A stretch of 64,000 nt of DNA, from contig JAGMWG010000029.1 of the NCBI GenBank assembly GCA_020744225.1, positions 186,001-250,000 on the forward strand, read 5' to 3'. Made by a program: the position numbers and the translations under genes. Origin of the DNA: Paraphoma chrysanthemicola (taxonomy: Eukaryota; Ascomycota; Dothideomycetes; Pleosporales; Phaeosphaeriaceae). Below, piece by piece: positions 34,974-45,469 of this stretch (positions are counted from its first letter, which is position 1; each line of letters starts with the position of its first letter). Under the pieces are notes generated by a model. That model made no database searches. It was not told the DNA's origin and was given only the letters and a program-made list of their open reading frames with translations.

Positions 34974-35374
34974 GATGATTCAAACTTCAACAATGAGTGT
35001 CGACCACCTCTTCATCTTTTGCAGCGCTCCATCAATCATAATATGGCCGTCAGCCACTGACGACCCCTCAGTATCAGCACCATACACGCCTCGCCCGAGT
35101 TCACGTAATGCTATCGCTGATTGGCCGCGACGCCAAACTTCCGATACGCCCTTCCGGATTTGTGGTCCCGCAGCACCCCACTTTTGCCAGTTGAGCTGCG
35201 GGTGGCGCTCCAGCTGGCGGTTTGTGCCACAACAGACGTGTTCGTGCCCCGCTGGTCGTGATGCTGCCCCTCCCCCATTTCTGGCCACACCACTCCAGAC
35301 ATGGGATTCGCGAAGAGGGCTGCCGCGGGTGGTGGCATTAGCGCAGGTACAATAGTAGACCCTGGGCGCAAACA
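34974..35374. promoter_or_regulatory. Divergent promoter region, xdh / OYE-type oxidoreductase
   Basis: These 401 bp separate two divergent start codons. Two GATA cores are visible (GATAGC on the minus strand near 35113 and GATACG near 35144), which could bind AreA-type nitrogen regulators known to act on purine-use genes. No perfect UaY-type TCGG-N6-CCGA site was found by eye. Function is inferred only from position and motif. Confidence 0.4.
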
Positions 35375-36822
35375 ATGGAAGCATTGAAATTTTTACATCC
35401 TCCAAAATCCTGCTTCAATCGCTTTGTAATTTCATCTCGTTCGTTCCAGAGAAGCTTCAGACAACCCATCGCCAGCATGCCGAAAGCAGACACACCACCA
35501 GGCTTCAAGCCTCTGAAGGAGACAGCATTGTTCTCGCCGTTCAAGCTGGGTTCATTGTCTCTGGAGCACAGGATCGTGCAAGCGCCGTTGACACGCATGC
35601 GAGCGACCAAGGAGAGCGACGCCGTCTTTGTACCAGCAGACCTGCATGTCGAATACTACGGCCAGCGCGCGTCGAAGGGTGGCTTGCAGTTGACTGAGGC
35701 GACAGACATTGCCAAATACGTAAGATTCAAGACATGGAACATCTACTATATGCTGACAATCTGATTAGGCCAGCGGATATCCCGGCGTACCTGGCGTCTT
35801 CACAGAATCGCAATTAGCAGGTTGGAAGAAGGTCACCGACGCTGTACACGCAAAGGGCGGCTACATCTTCTGCCAGCTCTGGCACACCGGCCGTGCCTCG
35901 CCGCCATCGTTCCGCGCGGGTGCACCGACAGTCAGTGCAAGCGATATTCCCATGGACGGCAGCTGGATCGATGGAGTCAAGTGCGCAGATCACCCACCAA
36001 AGCCGCTGACCGCCGACGAGATCCAAGATATCGTCAAGGCATGGGGCGTCGCAGCCAAGAAGGCAGTGGAAGCTGGTTTTGATGGCATCGAGATCCATGG
36101 CGCAAACGGATACCTGCTTGACCAATTCCTGCACGACAATGTAAACAAGCGGACAGATCAGTACGGCGGCTCAATCGAAGGCCGGAGTCGCTTCCCGCTC
36201 GAAGTCATCCAGGAATGCGCCAAAGCTATTGGTGCAGACCGCGTCGGCATTCGTCTCAGCCCATACAATTACTTCCAGAGCACCAAGGACAGCAACCCGA
36301 ACAAGCACTGGGAGTATCTCTGCGAGAAGATTGCCTCGCTACCGCAAGACGTGCGTCCTGTTTACGTCCACATGTAAGCTCCGTCACTCTCTAGAATACT
36401 ATGCCGTACTAATCTCAACCAGGGTCGAACCACGCTTCGACGAAGTCCTCGACGAACAAGCCAAACTCGACGCTCTCGCCGCCTACACCACCGGCAGCCC
36501 CAAAGGCGTCGAAGCCGAAGCCACCGCCGCGCCCACAAAATCCAACACGCTCGTCGAATTCCGCAAAATCCTGCAAAAAGGCGGCGTAAAATTCATTGCC
36601 GCAGGCGGCTACAACCGCGACAACGCCGCGCCCAAGATCGAAGCCGGTGACGCGGATCTCGTCATCTTCGGCCGCTGGTTCATTGCGAATCCAGACTTGC
36701 CGAAGCGTTTGGCGGAGGGATTGGAGTTGAATCAGTATGATCGGGATACGTTTTATGGCGCGGATCCGCCGTCGAAGGGGTATGTTGATTATCCGTTCTA
36801 CGGGCAGGAAGTGGCTGCTTGA
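35375..36822 (+). CDS. NADH:flavin oxidoreductase, Old Yellow Enzyme family, 449 (or 415) aa
   Basis: FMN-dependent ene-reductase that reduces activated C=C bonds with NAD(P)H. Exons are 35375-35719, 35769-36373 and 36423-36822, with introns of 49 and 49 bp. The TIM-barrel motifs are complete: APLTRMRA near the N-terminus, CQLWHTGRASP, HGANGYLLDQFLHD followed by NKRTDQYGGS and RSRFPLEV, VGIRLSPY, and the FMN-phosphate region FIAAGGYNR followed by LVIFGRWFIANPDLP. The start is uncertain. ATG at 35477 gives the usual compact enzyme (415 aa), while ATG at 35375 adds 34 residues rich in Arg, Ser and Phe without acidic residues beyond position 2, resembling a mitochondrial presequence. It is divergent from xanthine dehydrogenase. 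Confidence 0.93.
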
Positions 36823-37877
36823 GGGCGCTGTTGGCTTGCTTGCATGCATTGTTGGCGCTGGTTATAGGTAGCATATATATGTCGTCTACGATAGAAATAG
36901 AAATTCAAGTCCGCATGATCGTTGTCGCTTTCTGGTATATTTCATACGAGTGACTGGACAGATTGGTCGCGAGTTGTGAGCCATACATGCCCATTGCGCT
37001 GCTTGTTGTGGTCGGAGTGAGTGTATCCGCAGCCACTGTGTGCGCTCTTGACTATGCCTGTTTATCCTAGAATGACCGCATTTGTAGTAGACGCTCTGCG
37101 ATCCCATGTTTACGGTTACAGTCAGATTCCAGTAGCTCGAACATGGTGGGATTGACAACAGCCGACCTCGAGGATTCACTAGTATCAATCTTGTGCACCT
37201 TATCCAGACTTGAATGACAGATCAAGGTAAATCTAAGATTACGCCGCATGCTCTAGCACATTCGTCTAATCCACGGAATCCGTAGTTCTAGCTACGCTTG
37301 TTCTAGCCTGCAAAACATGCCTTCAGCCAGAGCACACGACATGGTAACGTGCTTTTCAGATATCTTGACCTCATTTCTCTATACAAGACCCTCTACCAAT
37401 GAATAAAGTGGATAACTTTGGTGTGGTGCTAGAAAAGTCTGAGTATTTTTAGATCAGGCAAGCGAGTGGTGGCCATCGGACTTCGTGGTTGTGCCCGCCA
37501 AAACGAGCGTGGAACTCCGTTGCACAATCCCATAGGTACATAGACGACCAAAAGCATTGGAACCGACGTTTGACGACCTAAAGAACGAAACTTTACAGCC
37601 ACCGTCTGCCACAAGTCTGATCGATGTGTAGCAGCAAAGCAGACCGCACCTCTGTTCTACTAGGGCGTCAATCACACGGGCAAGCTGAACCTAAACACCG
37701 AAAATATCGTGATGGCCATGAAAACAAAGTTTGAAAGGTCGTTGGGATCGAGTATAAAGGCCTTCATGATCATGCTCGAGTTTGCAGCATTCCACTTCGA
37801 CAATCGAGCAACACTCCTTCAATCTCCTTTCACTTCTTATTCACTCTTTACCCCCACGGACCAGCTTCCAGCCCATA
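36823..37877. other. Intergenic, 1.05 kb, promoter of laccase-like gene at right
   Basis: No coding region is supported. A TATAAAGG box at about 37753, some 125 bp before the oxidase start codon, is the only clear element. The stretch just before the gene (37800-37860) is pyrimidine-rich, as is common upstream of fungal starts. Confidence 0.5.
37753..37760 (+). promoter_or_regulatory. TATA box of the laccase-like gene
   Basis: TATAAAGG lies about 120 bp upstream of the ATG at 37878. Spacing is reasonable for a fungal core promoter. This is a motif match only. Confidence 0.4.
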
Positions 37878-40121
37878 ATGCTTGGGCCAAGCTTCCTACG
37901 AGCCTTTTCTACTGCGCTGGCGTTCTGCTCGTTATCAGACGCAGCAGCATTAGGACTTCTGACGAGTCGTCAGGCATGTTCCAATGGTCCGACCACCAGG
38001 GACTGTTGGAGTGCTGGATACAACATCAACAATGATCCCGACACCAGTTTCCCACCCGGTGGACAGATTCGATCGGTGTGTAGTCAGCGTGCGAGATTTG
38101 GGATGCGCACTAAATGCGTTGTAGTACGTTTTCAACGTCGGAAGGACGACTCTCAATATTGCAGGAGTCAGCAGGAGTATGCTGACGGTAAGTGGTTCTC
38201 TTATTCAATGGTCTGATGTTACCCCAGAAGGCAGTTTAGTTTTTTGTTTTCGATCATGCACTGACGTGTTCCAGATCAACGGTCAATATCCCGGTCCGAC
38301 CATCAACGCCAACTGGTATGATCCATTCGAGTAATGCTATTGGATAGGTCACTCACCAGAGAATAGGGGCGATACGATTCGCGTGACTGTGAAGAACACA
38401 CTTACCGACAACGGAACCGACATTCATTGGCATGGCATCCGGCAGCTGAACACAGCAATTTTTGATGGCACTCCTGGAACTACGGAATGCCCACTCGCTC
38501 CTGGGCAGCAGAGGGACTACATCTTCCGTGCGACTCAGTACGGTACATCCTGGTATCACTCTCATTTTCCCGCGCAGTATAGTGATGGAGTCGTTGGCCC
38601 AATCGTCATTGCTGGTAAGGAATTTTTGTTGCTCATCCTAGACGACGAGTCTGACGGTAACTAGGACCTGCCTCTGCAAACTATGACATCGATCTAGGAG
38701 CCATTCCACTCACTGATTGGTATCACCGCTCTTTCTTCCAGGTCGCTGCGGCTGCAAAGACTGCAAGTGGCCCGCCAACCGCCGACACTATCTTGATCAA
38801 CGGCAAGAATGTTGGCAGTACTGGCGGCTCTTATGATCTCAAAACACTCACGCCTGGCAAAAAGCATCTTGTTCGTTTCATCAATACTGGAACGAACAAT
38901 TATTTTCATGTCTCTCTTGATGGCCATCCTTTCCAAGTAGTTGCTGCGGACTTTAACCCCATTGTGCCGTACACAACAACCGATCTGACCCTCGGTAAGT
39001 GTCGACCCCCCCACGGCGTCTATCTACTAACGCTCTAATGAAACAGCTATTGGACAACGCTATGATGTAATAATCAACGCAAACCAAGCAACAAGCAACT
39101 ACTGGCTCCGCGTTCGACCGGGAGGCGCAGGATGTGATGGCCCCGTCGCCGTCACCGAAGCCAAGTCCATCTTCCGCTATACTGGCGCATCAGCAGTGAA
39201 CCCAACCTCAACCGCGTACACCATCTCCACAGGCTGTACCGATGCCAGCTTTACCATGTACCGTTCTCAAACTGTGCCAAACGGCAATCTAGCGCTCAAT
39301 CCCGTGCAGTCAATTGGCTTCCAGGGGCCGACTGCCACCACGCCCATCTTCTGGACGGTCAATAGCTCACCTCTTCGTGTCGATTGGATTGATCCCTTGC
39401 TGGCAAAGGTTCGGGATGGTGATACGAATTATGATCCGCGCGAGAATGTCCGAATTGTTGGCAACACTGGCTGGACGTATTGGGTCGTCCAACAGGACAT
39501 TACTGCTGGACCTAGGCTGCCGCATCCTATTCATCTTCATGGACATGAGGTAATAAACCCCCATGCGAATTGTTTGTTGGCTCTCGAATTGCTTGACTTT
39601 CAGGCAGCATACATGTGCACGCTCCTTCTTTTGAAAACATTGCTAATATTTTGCAGTACGTAATCACCCTCACACAATCAAGAAAGAGAATCGGGTACGT
39701 GTACAAGCTTGGGAAAATGTGCTGACCTAAAACCTAGCTTTTATGTCATCGGACAAGGCACTGGCAGCTATAGCTCCGCGACACTGACGTGAGTAACCTC
39801 TTTGATGATGATCCTGTGAGCATTCGAGTTGAGCATTGCTAACGTAAATTGCGTGGTAGATATGTGAACCCCATCCGTCGAGATACAGCCACTCTACCAG
39901 CGAATGGGTATCTCATCCTCGCATTCAAGACAGACAATCCTGGCGCGTGGCTGATGCACTGTCATGTTGCCTTCCATGCAGAAGGCGGCTTTGGCCAGTC
40001 GTTCCTGGAGCGTGCAGCAGATTATGCCGCCTCTGCCGACTTTAGCCAACTCACACCAGTTTGCAACGCTTGGCAGACATATTCTGGAGGCAACCAAGAC
40101 CCCAACGAAGCTGGCATTTGA
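37878..40121 (+). CDS. Secreted laccase-like multicopper oxidase, 577 aa
   Basis: Copper oxidase that takes electrons from phenols or related substrates and reduces oxygen to water. Nine exons in phase: 37878-38075, 38125-38187, 38275-38315, 38367-38614, 38665-38994, 39047-39549, 39657-39694, 39738-39788, 39860-40121 (578 codons). There is an N-terminal signal peptide (MLGPSFLRAFSTALAF), then the four copper motifs: DIHWHGIRQ, WYHSHFPAQYSDG, LPHPIHLHGHE and AWLMHCHVAFHAEGGF. The cupredoxin order is normal. Introns are short except the sixth (107 bp). The 38-bp exon 7 adds 13 residues between HLHGHE and FYVIGQG, where relatives have none. It is the only way I found to keep phase with GT-AG sites, so this region is the least certain part of the model. 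A phenol-oxidising or pigment-pathway role is possible. Confidence 0.88.
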
Positions 40122-40880
40122 GGTCCGTGCAGCTTTTCAACTCTGGTTGGACATATTTTGCATGCGCATTTACTCCAGCTGCTCTTCTTTATTCGCCATG
40201 CACGTTTTGCTTTTGCACTTGGTTACCACTTTGTGTCATGTTGTTGGTTGTTTTGTATCTTTCGCTTCTTCACCCAACGCAATGCCAACTTGATGGTCTA
40301 GCGGCTTCCTACTTTCGCTTATTACCAGGGTAGTCCCTGCCTTTATCTATATGGAAATTGATCATTTGCGAGCAACATGTTTCCAACACAGTGCGGAAGA
40401 TGCATAATTCCGGGTGTTTGGCAGCACACTATGACAGAACAGGCAATGCATCGAGTGGCTGAGATTTCGCTTCCCCTAGCTGTACCAAGATCTGGGGACC
40501 CATGATTTAGGTAACGGAAATTATGCGACGAGTAATTACGCCTATTCAACAAGAAGGTGAGATTTAAGAATGATTTGATGCGAAACACAACCACAGTGAC
40601 ACAAACCTTGGTCCCAGCTGAAATGGGAGAAAGCAAAGAGGACGGACCTGGGCGAACCGTTCCGCTCGTTAGGAAGAACTGGAGTCAATCAAATTGCAGC
40701 AAAAAACATCTCGGTTGACCGGTTAGCACTTTGATAAAGCTCCACATGCGATGCGAGAAGTCAACAACAGGTTGGAATACAAATATAAGACACCAGAAAC
40801 GCGATTGACAAAACTACAACCACAAAGTACACACGTAGCACAAACTGCAGTCTTAACCACGTTCTCTCTAAACAAGGACA
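40122..40880. other. Intergenic, promoter of the small secreted protein at right
   Basis: No gene is supported. A TATAAG element at about 40794 is 87 bp upstream of the next start codon. Confidence 0.5.
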
Positions 40881-41347
40881 ATGCACTTCAACACATACCT
40901 CGTTCGTATAAACTTGCACATACTTTTGAATCCCACTAAACTTCCCAGACCGCCGCTGTCGGCCTCCTCACCGTTGCCGCCGCAGCTCCCGCCGCACAAC
41001 CAGCGGCCCTCGAAATCGAAAGCAGCCCAGCAAGCCCCCTAGTCGAGCGCCAAAGCTACTTCACTCTGACATCGTACCTGACGGGGAGCTGCGGGACTAC
41101 ACGCGGCTACGACGTCTTCTACCGCAACATCTGCTCCAAGCTGGACTTTCCCGCCAAATCCATTCGCTTCCAGCGCTCCACGCTTCCCGCTGGATGTATC
41201 CTGTTTGGATACTCGGACGAGCGTTGCGGTGGGTATAACAATTTGTTTGTGTTGGGAGTTACGAATAGCGCGCAGTGCTACAAGACGTTGCCGAGCGCGA
41301 CAGGGGAGGCGCAGACTACGATTCGTAGTGTGAAGCTGCAGTGTTAG
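40881..41347 (+). CDS. Small secreted cysteine-rich protein, 139 aa
   Basis: Two exons, 40881-40901 and 40949-41347, separated by a 47-bp intron with a CACTAAAC branch site and CCCAG acceptor. The 7-codon first exon makes the gene invisible to simple ORF calls. The product starts MHFNTYLTAAVGLLTVAAAA, a good signal peptide, followed by an Ala/Pro/Glu stretch and then the mature part from about VERQSYFTL. Six cysteines lie in the mature region (motifs GSCGTT, NICSK, AGCILF, ERCGG, AQCYK and the terminal QC), enough for three disulfides. No enzyme motif is seen. This profile (short, secreted, Cys-rich) fits apoplastic proteins or candidate effectors of plant-associated fungi, but function is unknown. 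Confidence 0.75.
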
Positions 41348-41634
41348 GGGTAATAGCCGTCGATGTATAGTATACATGGCGTGTATTTAGTTATAGGCGA
41401 GAGTATAATACAGGGTAGGATAGTTTGGGGCAACCATATGATTTGTAGCGCAAACATTCTTCCCATTCGAAATGTACATGCTCTGTGTCGTTGTACAGAG
41501 CCATGCAAATAGTTTGTGGATAATGGCTACCTTATTATTCGCTGCGACTCATGCTGCAGAGTCCATTGGATGTACAATGACTTCTACCAAATCTTCTAGG
41601 GACACCAATCGCATCAAAATCCACAGTTTCCCAT

Positions 41635-43188
41635 TCACAGTACTGCGCGTACACTTTCTGTACTTTGCCGGACTTCTTTCCTCCTGCTCTCCACCTCAAA
41701 CTCTCTCCAACGCCTCTCAACATCGTCTTCGCAAATATACGTTAGAAGCCAACTCCCAACGCCGCCCCATCGCCATGCAAGCGGATCATCCTCCAAGCGC
41801 AGGCCTCTCGCTTCGTACTGCTCTCTACTTATCTTCCCCCTGCCATTGAATTCGGCAAACGCACGAAGCTGGCGATCTCGCTCTTGCTGTTCTGACCCGT
41901 CGTGTACGTGGTAGAGATATTGTTGCCGGTTTCCGCGGGAAACAACGCGCTCTGTCCGCTCTCTCCGACATCTCTCGTACACTTCAAGCGCCTTCTTTTT
42001 TTCCTTTGTGCTCTTGTTCTTTAGCTTGCCTAAGCAAAGACCAAGAACGTGTCCATCCTCGAGACTCATGCCTGCACCACTTGCAAGGTACGGAAGCGTA
42101 GCATGTGCAGCATCTCCCAGGATTGTGAAAGCGCCAGACTCGTGCGACCATGTAGGGTCTAGACCTGGCCGTATCATCAGACGCCACTTAAAAACTGATT
42201 CGCACAGAGCAAGGAGCTTGGGTATCCGGGGATCCCAGTCTTTGTACAGTGCGCGCATCTCCTCGACGTTGCCGGATAACGTGTTCGCACCAGCCGGCAT
42301 ATCGTCTGGCACGAGAAGAACCATGTTGAAGAGTTTGCCGCCGCGAAGGACGTAGTTTACTTATCACAGTCAGCAATCCCGCTTATCGCTCTCAAACATA
42401 GCACTCACCAGCATGTGCATCGGGTCCAATCCAGTAATTGACCTGCGGATCCTCCACAAACCCTCTTAACTGAGGATCCTTGAGCATATCCTCTGTCTTC
42501 AGCAGCAGCCTATACGCCAGATCACCGGTCAATAACGGCGGATCCTCGTGCCCTAGCAAAATCTCCCTGCACTTTGAATTGATCCCATCTGCGCCTACCA
42601 CCAAGTCGGCTCTGAATCTCCTCCCATCTTCACACACCGCGATCGCAACCGTGCTCTCTCCATCCTCGCTAACTTCATACTCCACATCCACTACCTTCGT
42701 TTTAACCACCAGCTCTGCACCAAGTTCGGCCGCCCGCTCAAGCAATCCCATGTGCAAATTCGCACGATGAAAATCCCAAAACGGCGTCCCACATTCCTTC
42801 TCATACTCGTGGAAATCCATCTCACTAATCTTCTGCCCCTTCCACCCAATCATGTTGCACAGTCGCGGACTCGTCGCATGCTGACCTAGCCTGCTTTCGA
42901 GACCCCAGGATAAAAGCACGCGCGTGGAATTGGGAAGACATTGAATTCCAGCGCCTATTTCACCGATTTCTGATGCGGATTCGAGGATCGTGACGGCGTG
43001 GCCGGCGAGCAGGATGGAGATTGCGGCGCCGAGCCCACCGAGGCCTGCGCCGACGATGAGGACCTGGGATGCTTATTAGCATATTGATTCAAGATCGGTG
43101 ATTCGAGGATGTAGAATACTTTCAGCTTAGAGCTTTCATCGCGATGTTGTTGTTGTATAACTTGTGGTTTACTAGGTAAAGAAGACAT
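41635..43188 (-). CDS. FAD-dependent group A monooxygenase, salicylate hydroxylase-like, 482 aa
   Basis: NAD(P)H-dependent flavin hydroxylase that inserts one oxygen atom into an aromatic substrate. Exons on the minus strand are 43120-43188, 42409-43063 and 41635-42359, 483 codons, with introns of 56 and 49 bp. The Rossmann motif VLIVGAGLGGLG begins exactly at exon 2. The NAD(P)H/FAD DG motif is LVVGADGINSKCRE, and the FAD ribityl-binding motif is ILGDAAHATLPYLASGAG followed by SLEDGHVL. These are the three hallmarks of the salicylate 1-hydroxylase / PHBH fold. Residues after about 400 are basic and not conserved. It is convergent with the small secreted protein and co-oriented with the hydrolase and amidase genes that follow. 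Confidence 0.92.
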
Positions 43189-43907
43189 GATGTCACTTCG
43201 TTGAATCAATGTCCGCACAATTCAGCTCCAACAAAGTCGATCCAAACAACTCCAAGGTTCAAGACTTCAAGGGTCAAGACAGTAGTATAATGCAGCAAAA
43301 GAAGCTCAAATGGCCTTGATAAAGCTGCATCCATCGCCCAATCCTCGCACCAAAGTCAAAGCCGTCATCCTTTCCCGCCCACCGCTATCCACCACTCACG
43401 CAACACCACCTACGTTATGTCCCTCCACCCCTCACCCAAGAGCGTGACATCGCACCCGCCCCTCGGATCACAAACCGCATGCTTATCAGGCTAGTGCAGC
43501 GTGCCTGAGATGGGGTTGGAGCGATTGGTCGACGAGACAGGAGTGGGCTGACGATGTACGGCGGGGTGTTTGTGCCTCGGGTGCAAGAGTGGGGGAAAGG
43601 AAGCATTAGCGTCGTGCGGAGAGGCATGCGTGGCAGACTAGGGCATCATGGAAGGGATGTGGTTCCGATGGCGTTGAGTGACTGGTGACGTGGAATTTGG
43701 GAATTGTGTACAATCTTTGGGTGCAGAAGCTGATGTGCGTTTGAAATTGACCCGTGCTTCAATTGCATTCGCATTCTGAGTCTAAGGAGTTGTTTGTGGT
43801 CAAAATGCGATTTTGGACGGTCTACGTCATTCCGAGTTCTTCGGAACTGTATGCTCATTACGCTCAATCCACAACAATCCAAACATTTGACATCTGTTTA
43901 CCATTGT
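43189..43907. other. Intergenic, 0.72 kb
   Basis: Promoter of the flavin monooxygenase and 3' region of the CE4 hydrolase. Short frames in both directions lack motifs. Confidence 0.5.
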
Positions 43908-45087
43908 CTATTGAGGTATCGGGCCATTGTATTCGAAGCCTGAGTATGCCTTGCCTTCCTTCTGCAATCTCAAAATCTCCCCAGGCGGCGCTGGCATCTT
44001 CGCGCCCTGCGGAACCGGGTTGTTCTTCTTGAAATCGTCTGCCATTTGTTCCATTGTAACCCACTCGACACCCTCGTGCTTGTTGATGTGCTCGATAATC
44101 CTATACCATCTATGTTAGCATCCAGTACGCTCCATTTGACTGTATCAACGCACCTCTCATGCATGAGTACCACATGCGGTCTCCCTGACACGTCCGGATG
44201 GATCGTCATCGGAAATACAAACTCGTCGTACTCGCGGTAGAAGTAGTCAAAGTGGTCCATCCAAATCTGCTCCACGTCCCTTGGGTTCACCCAGCCATGT
44301 GAGTTCGCGCTCTTCTTCATAAACATCATCGGCGGCAGATCATCAATGTACCATGACCCAGGAATTTCCACTAGCCCCGTGTCCTGCCCTTTCACAAGTG
44401 GCTTCATCCAGTCCCTCGCATTCTTGGTGTAGTCGATCTTGGTCCACTCGTCGCCTGTGCGCAGCCAGTAGCATTTGTGGTCTTCGTGCGACATGGAGTG
44501 GTCGTACTCAATGCCATAGGACAGAAGGAGATCGCATCCTTCTTTCGACGTCTCCCACCACGGCGCGACTGAGCCGCGGGGTGGCTTGCCACAGAATTCG
44601 GTAAGCATCTTGTAAGTCTTGTCGAGCACATCGCGCTGCTGCTCGAAGCTCATATCGACGGGGTTCTCGTGCGAGTAGCCGTGCAGGCCGATTTCGTGGC
44701 CAGCATCGCGGACCGCAGCACAGTCTTCGGGGAAGGTTTCGAGGGAGTGGCCTGACTTGTTAGCGGTAGTTTGGTTGGAGATTCTGCGTTTTATACCGGG
44801 AATGAACCACGTCGCCTTGATGTTGTACTTCTCGAAGAGCTTGAGAAGACGTTGTGTTCCCACCGTTCCAGCCCAGAGACCTGTGAAGTGTTAGCAAGGG
44901 TTCAAATGTAATTCACATTGTGCCCTACCTCTACTTATGTCGCTGGTCGAGTCCTCTCCTCCGTAGGAACCCAGCCATCCAGCAACCTTAAAGAAGTCAA
45001 CCTCGCGTGTGCGATTACCTATACACCAGTGTCACGTACCGCGTCAATGTCGACGCCATAGCTCACGAGAACCTTCTTCTTGCCCAT
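43908..45087 (-). CDS. CE4/NodB-fold hydrolase, PuuE/HpPgdA-like (deacetylase, allantoinase or imidase type), 326 aa
   Basis: Metal-dependent hydrolase of C-N bonds with the NodB barrel. Exons on the minus strand are 45040-45087, 44929-44986, 44797-44880, 44154-44751 and 43908-44100, giving 327 codons. The 45-bp intron at 44752-44796 has no stop and keeps frame; removing it restores ATWFIPGHSLETFPED. The metal motif is SYGVDIDA (D13, D15) with HGYSHE (H87, H91). Other family marks are GSVAPWWE, YDHSMS and TIHPDVSGRP. The sequence lacks a signal peptide, so a cytosolic substrate is likelier than chitin. The PuuE/HpPgdA branch includes peptidoglycan deacetylase, PuuE-type allantoinase and bacterial cyclic-imide hydrolase; which activity applies here cannot be told. 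Confidence 0.9.
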
Positions 45088-45469
45088 TATCACGTGGTCT
45101 CACTTTTGAAAATACTACTTTTGAGATAAGATGGTTAGATGAAAAGAAGTCAGGATTGAAATAAATAAAGCAGGTGAGGGCTGAATTTTGAAAGTGCTTG
45201 GAAGCTCGCGATAGCACCAAGCTACCCCGCCTAGCACTGGAAACATCACACAGGGAAGGAGCTGTGGTGGAACAGCTAAAGTGTAAGGTGGGGGCTCGTC
45301 ATGATTCATCGCGACTGCCGCCGGCCGCTTATCGCGTTGTCGCGTGACCACGCGCGGCTTCTAAGCCTTGGAGGTTCTCAATCACCACAAGCGGGTGGAA
45401 TGTCACCAATCTCATGAAGAAACGCGTCTGACAGCCTCATTATCGTGCATATTGATTCTCGCTAATCGT
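45088..45469. promoter_or_regulatory. Promoter interval of the CE4 hydrolase
   Basis: A stretch of 382 bp between the hydrolase start and the amidase stop. No gene is seen. It ends in an AT-rich run just upstream of the start (45090-45170). Confidence 0.4.

Noticed and set aside
43908..45087. Chitin deacetylase assignment for the CE4 hydrolase
   Set aside because: No signal peptide or chitin-binding domain; motifs SYGVDIDA and GSVAPWWE point to the PuuE/HpPgdA branch instead.
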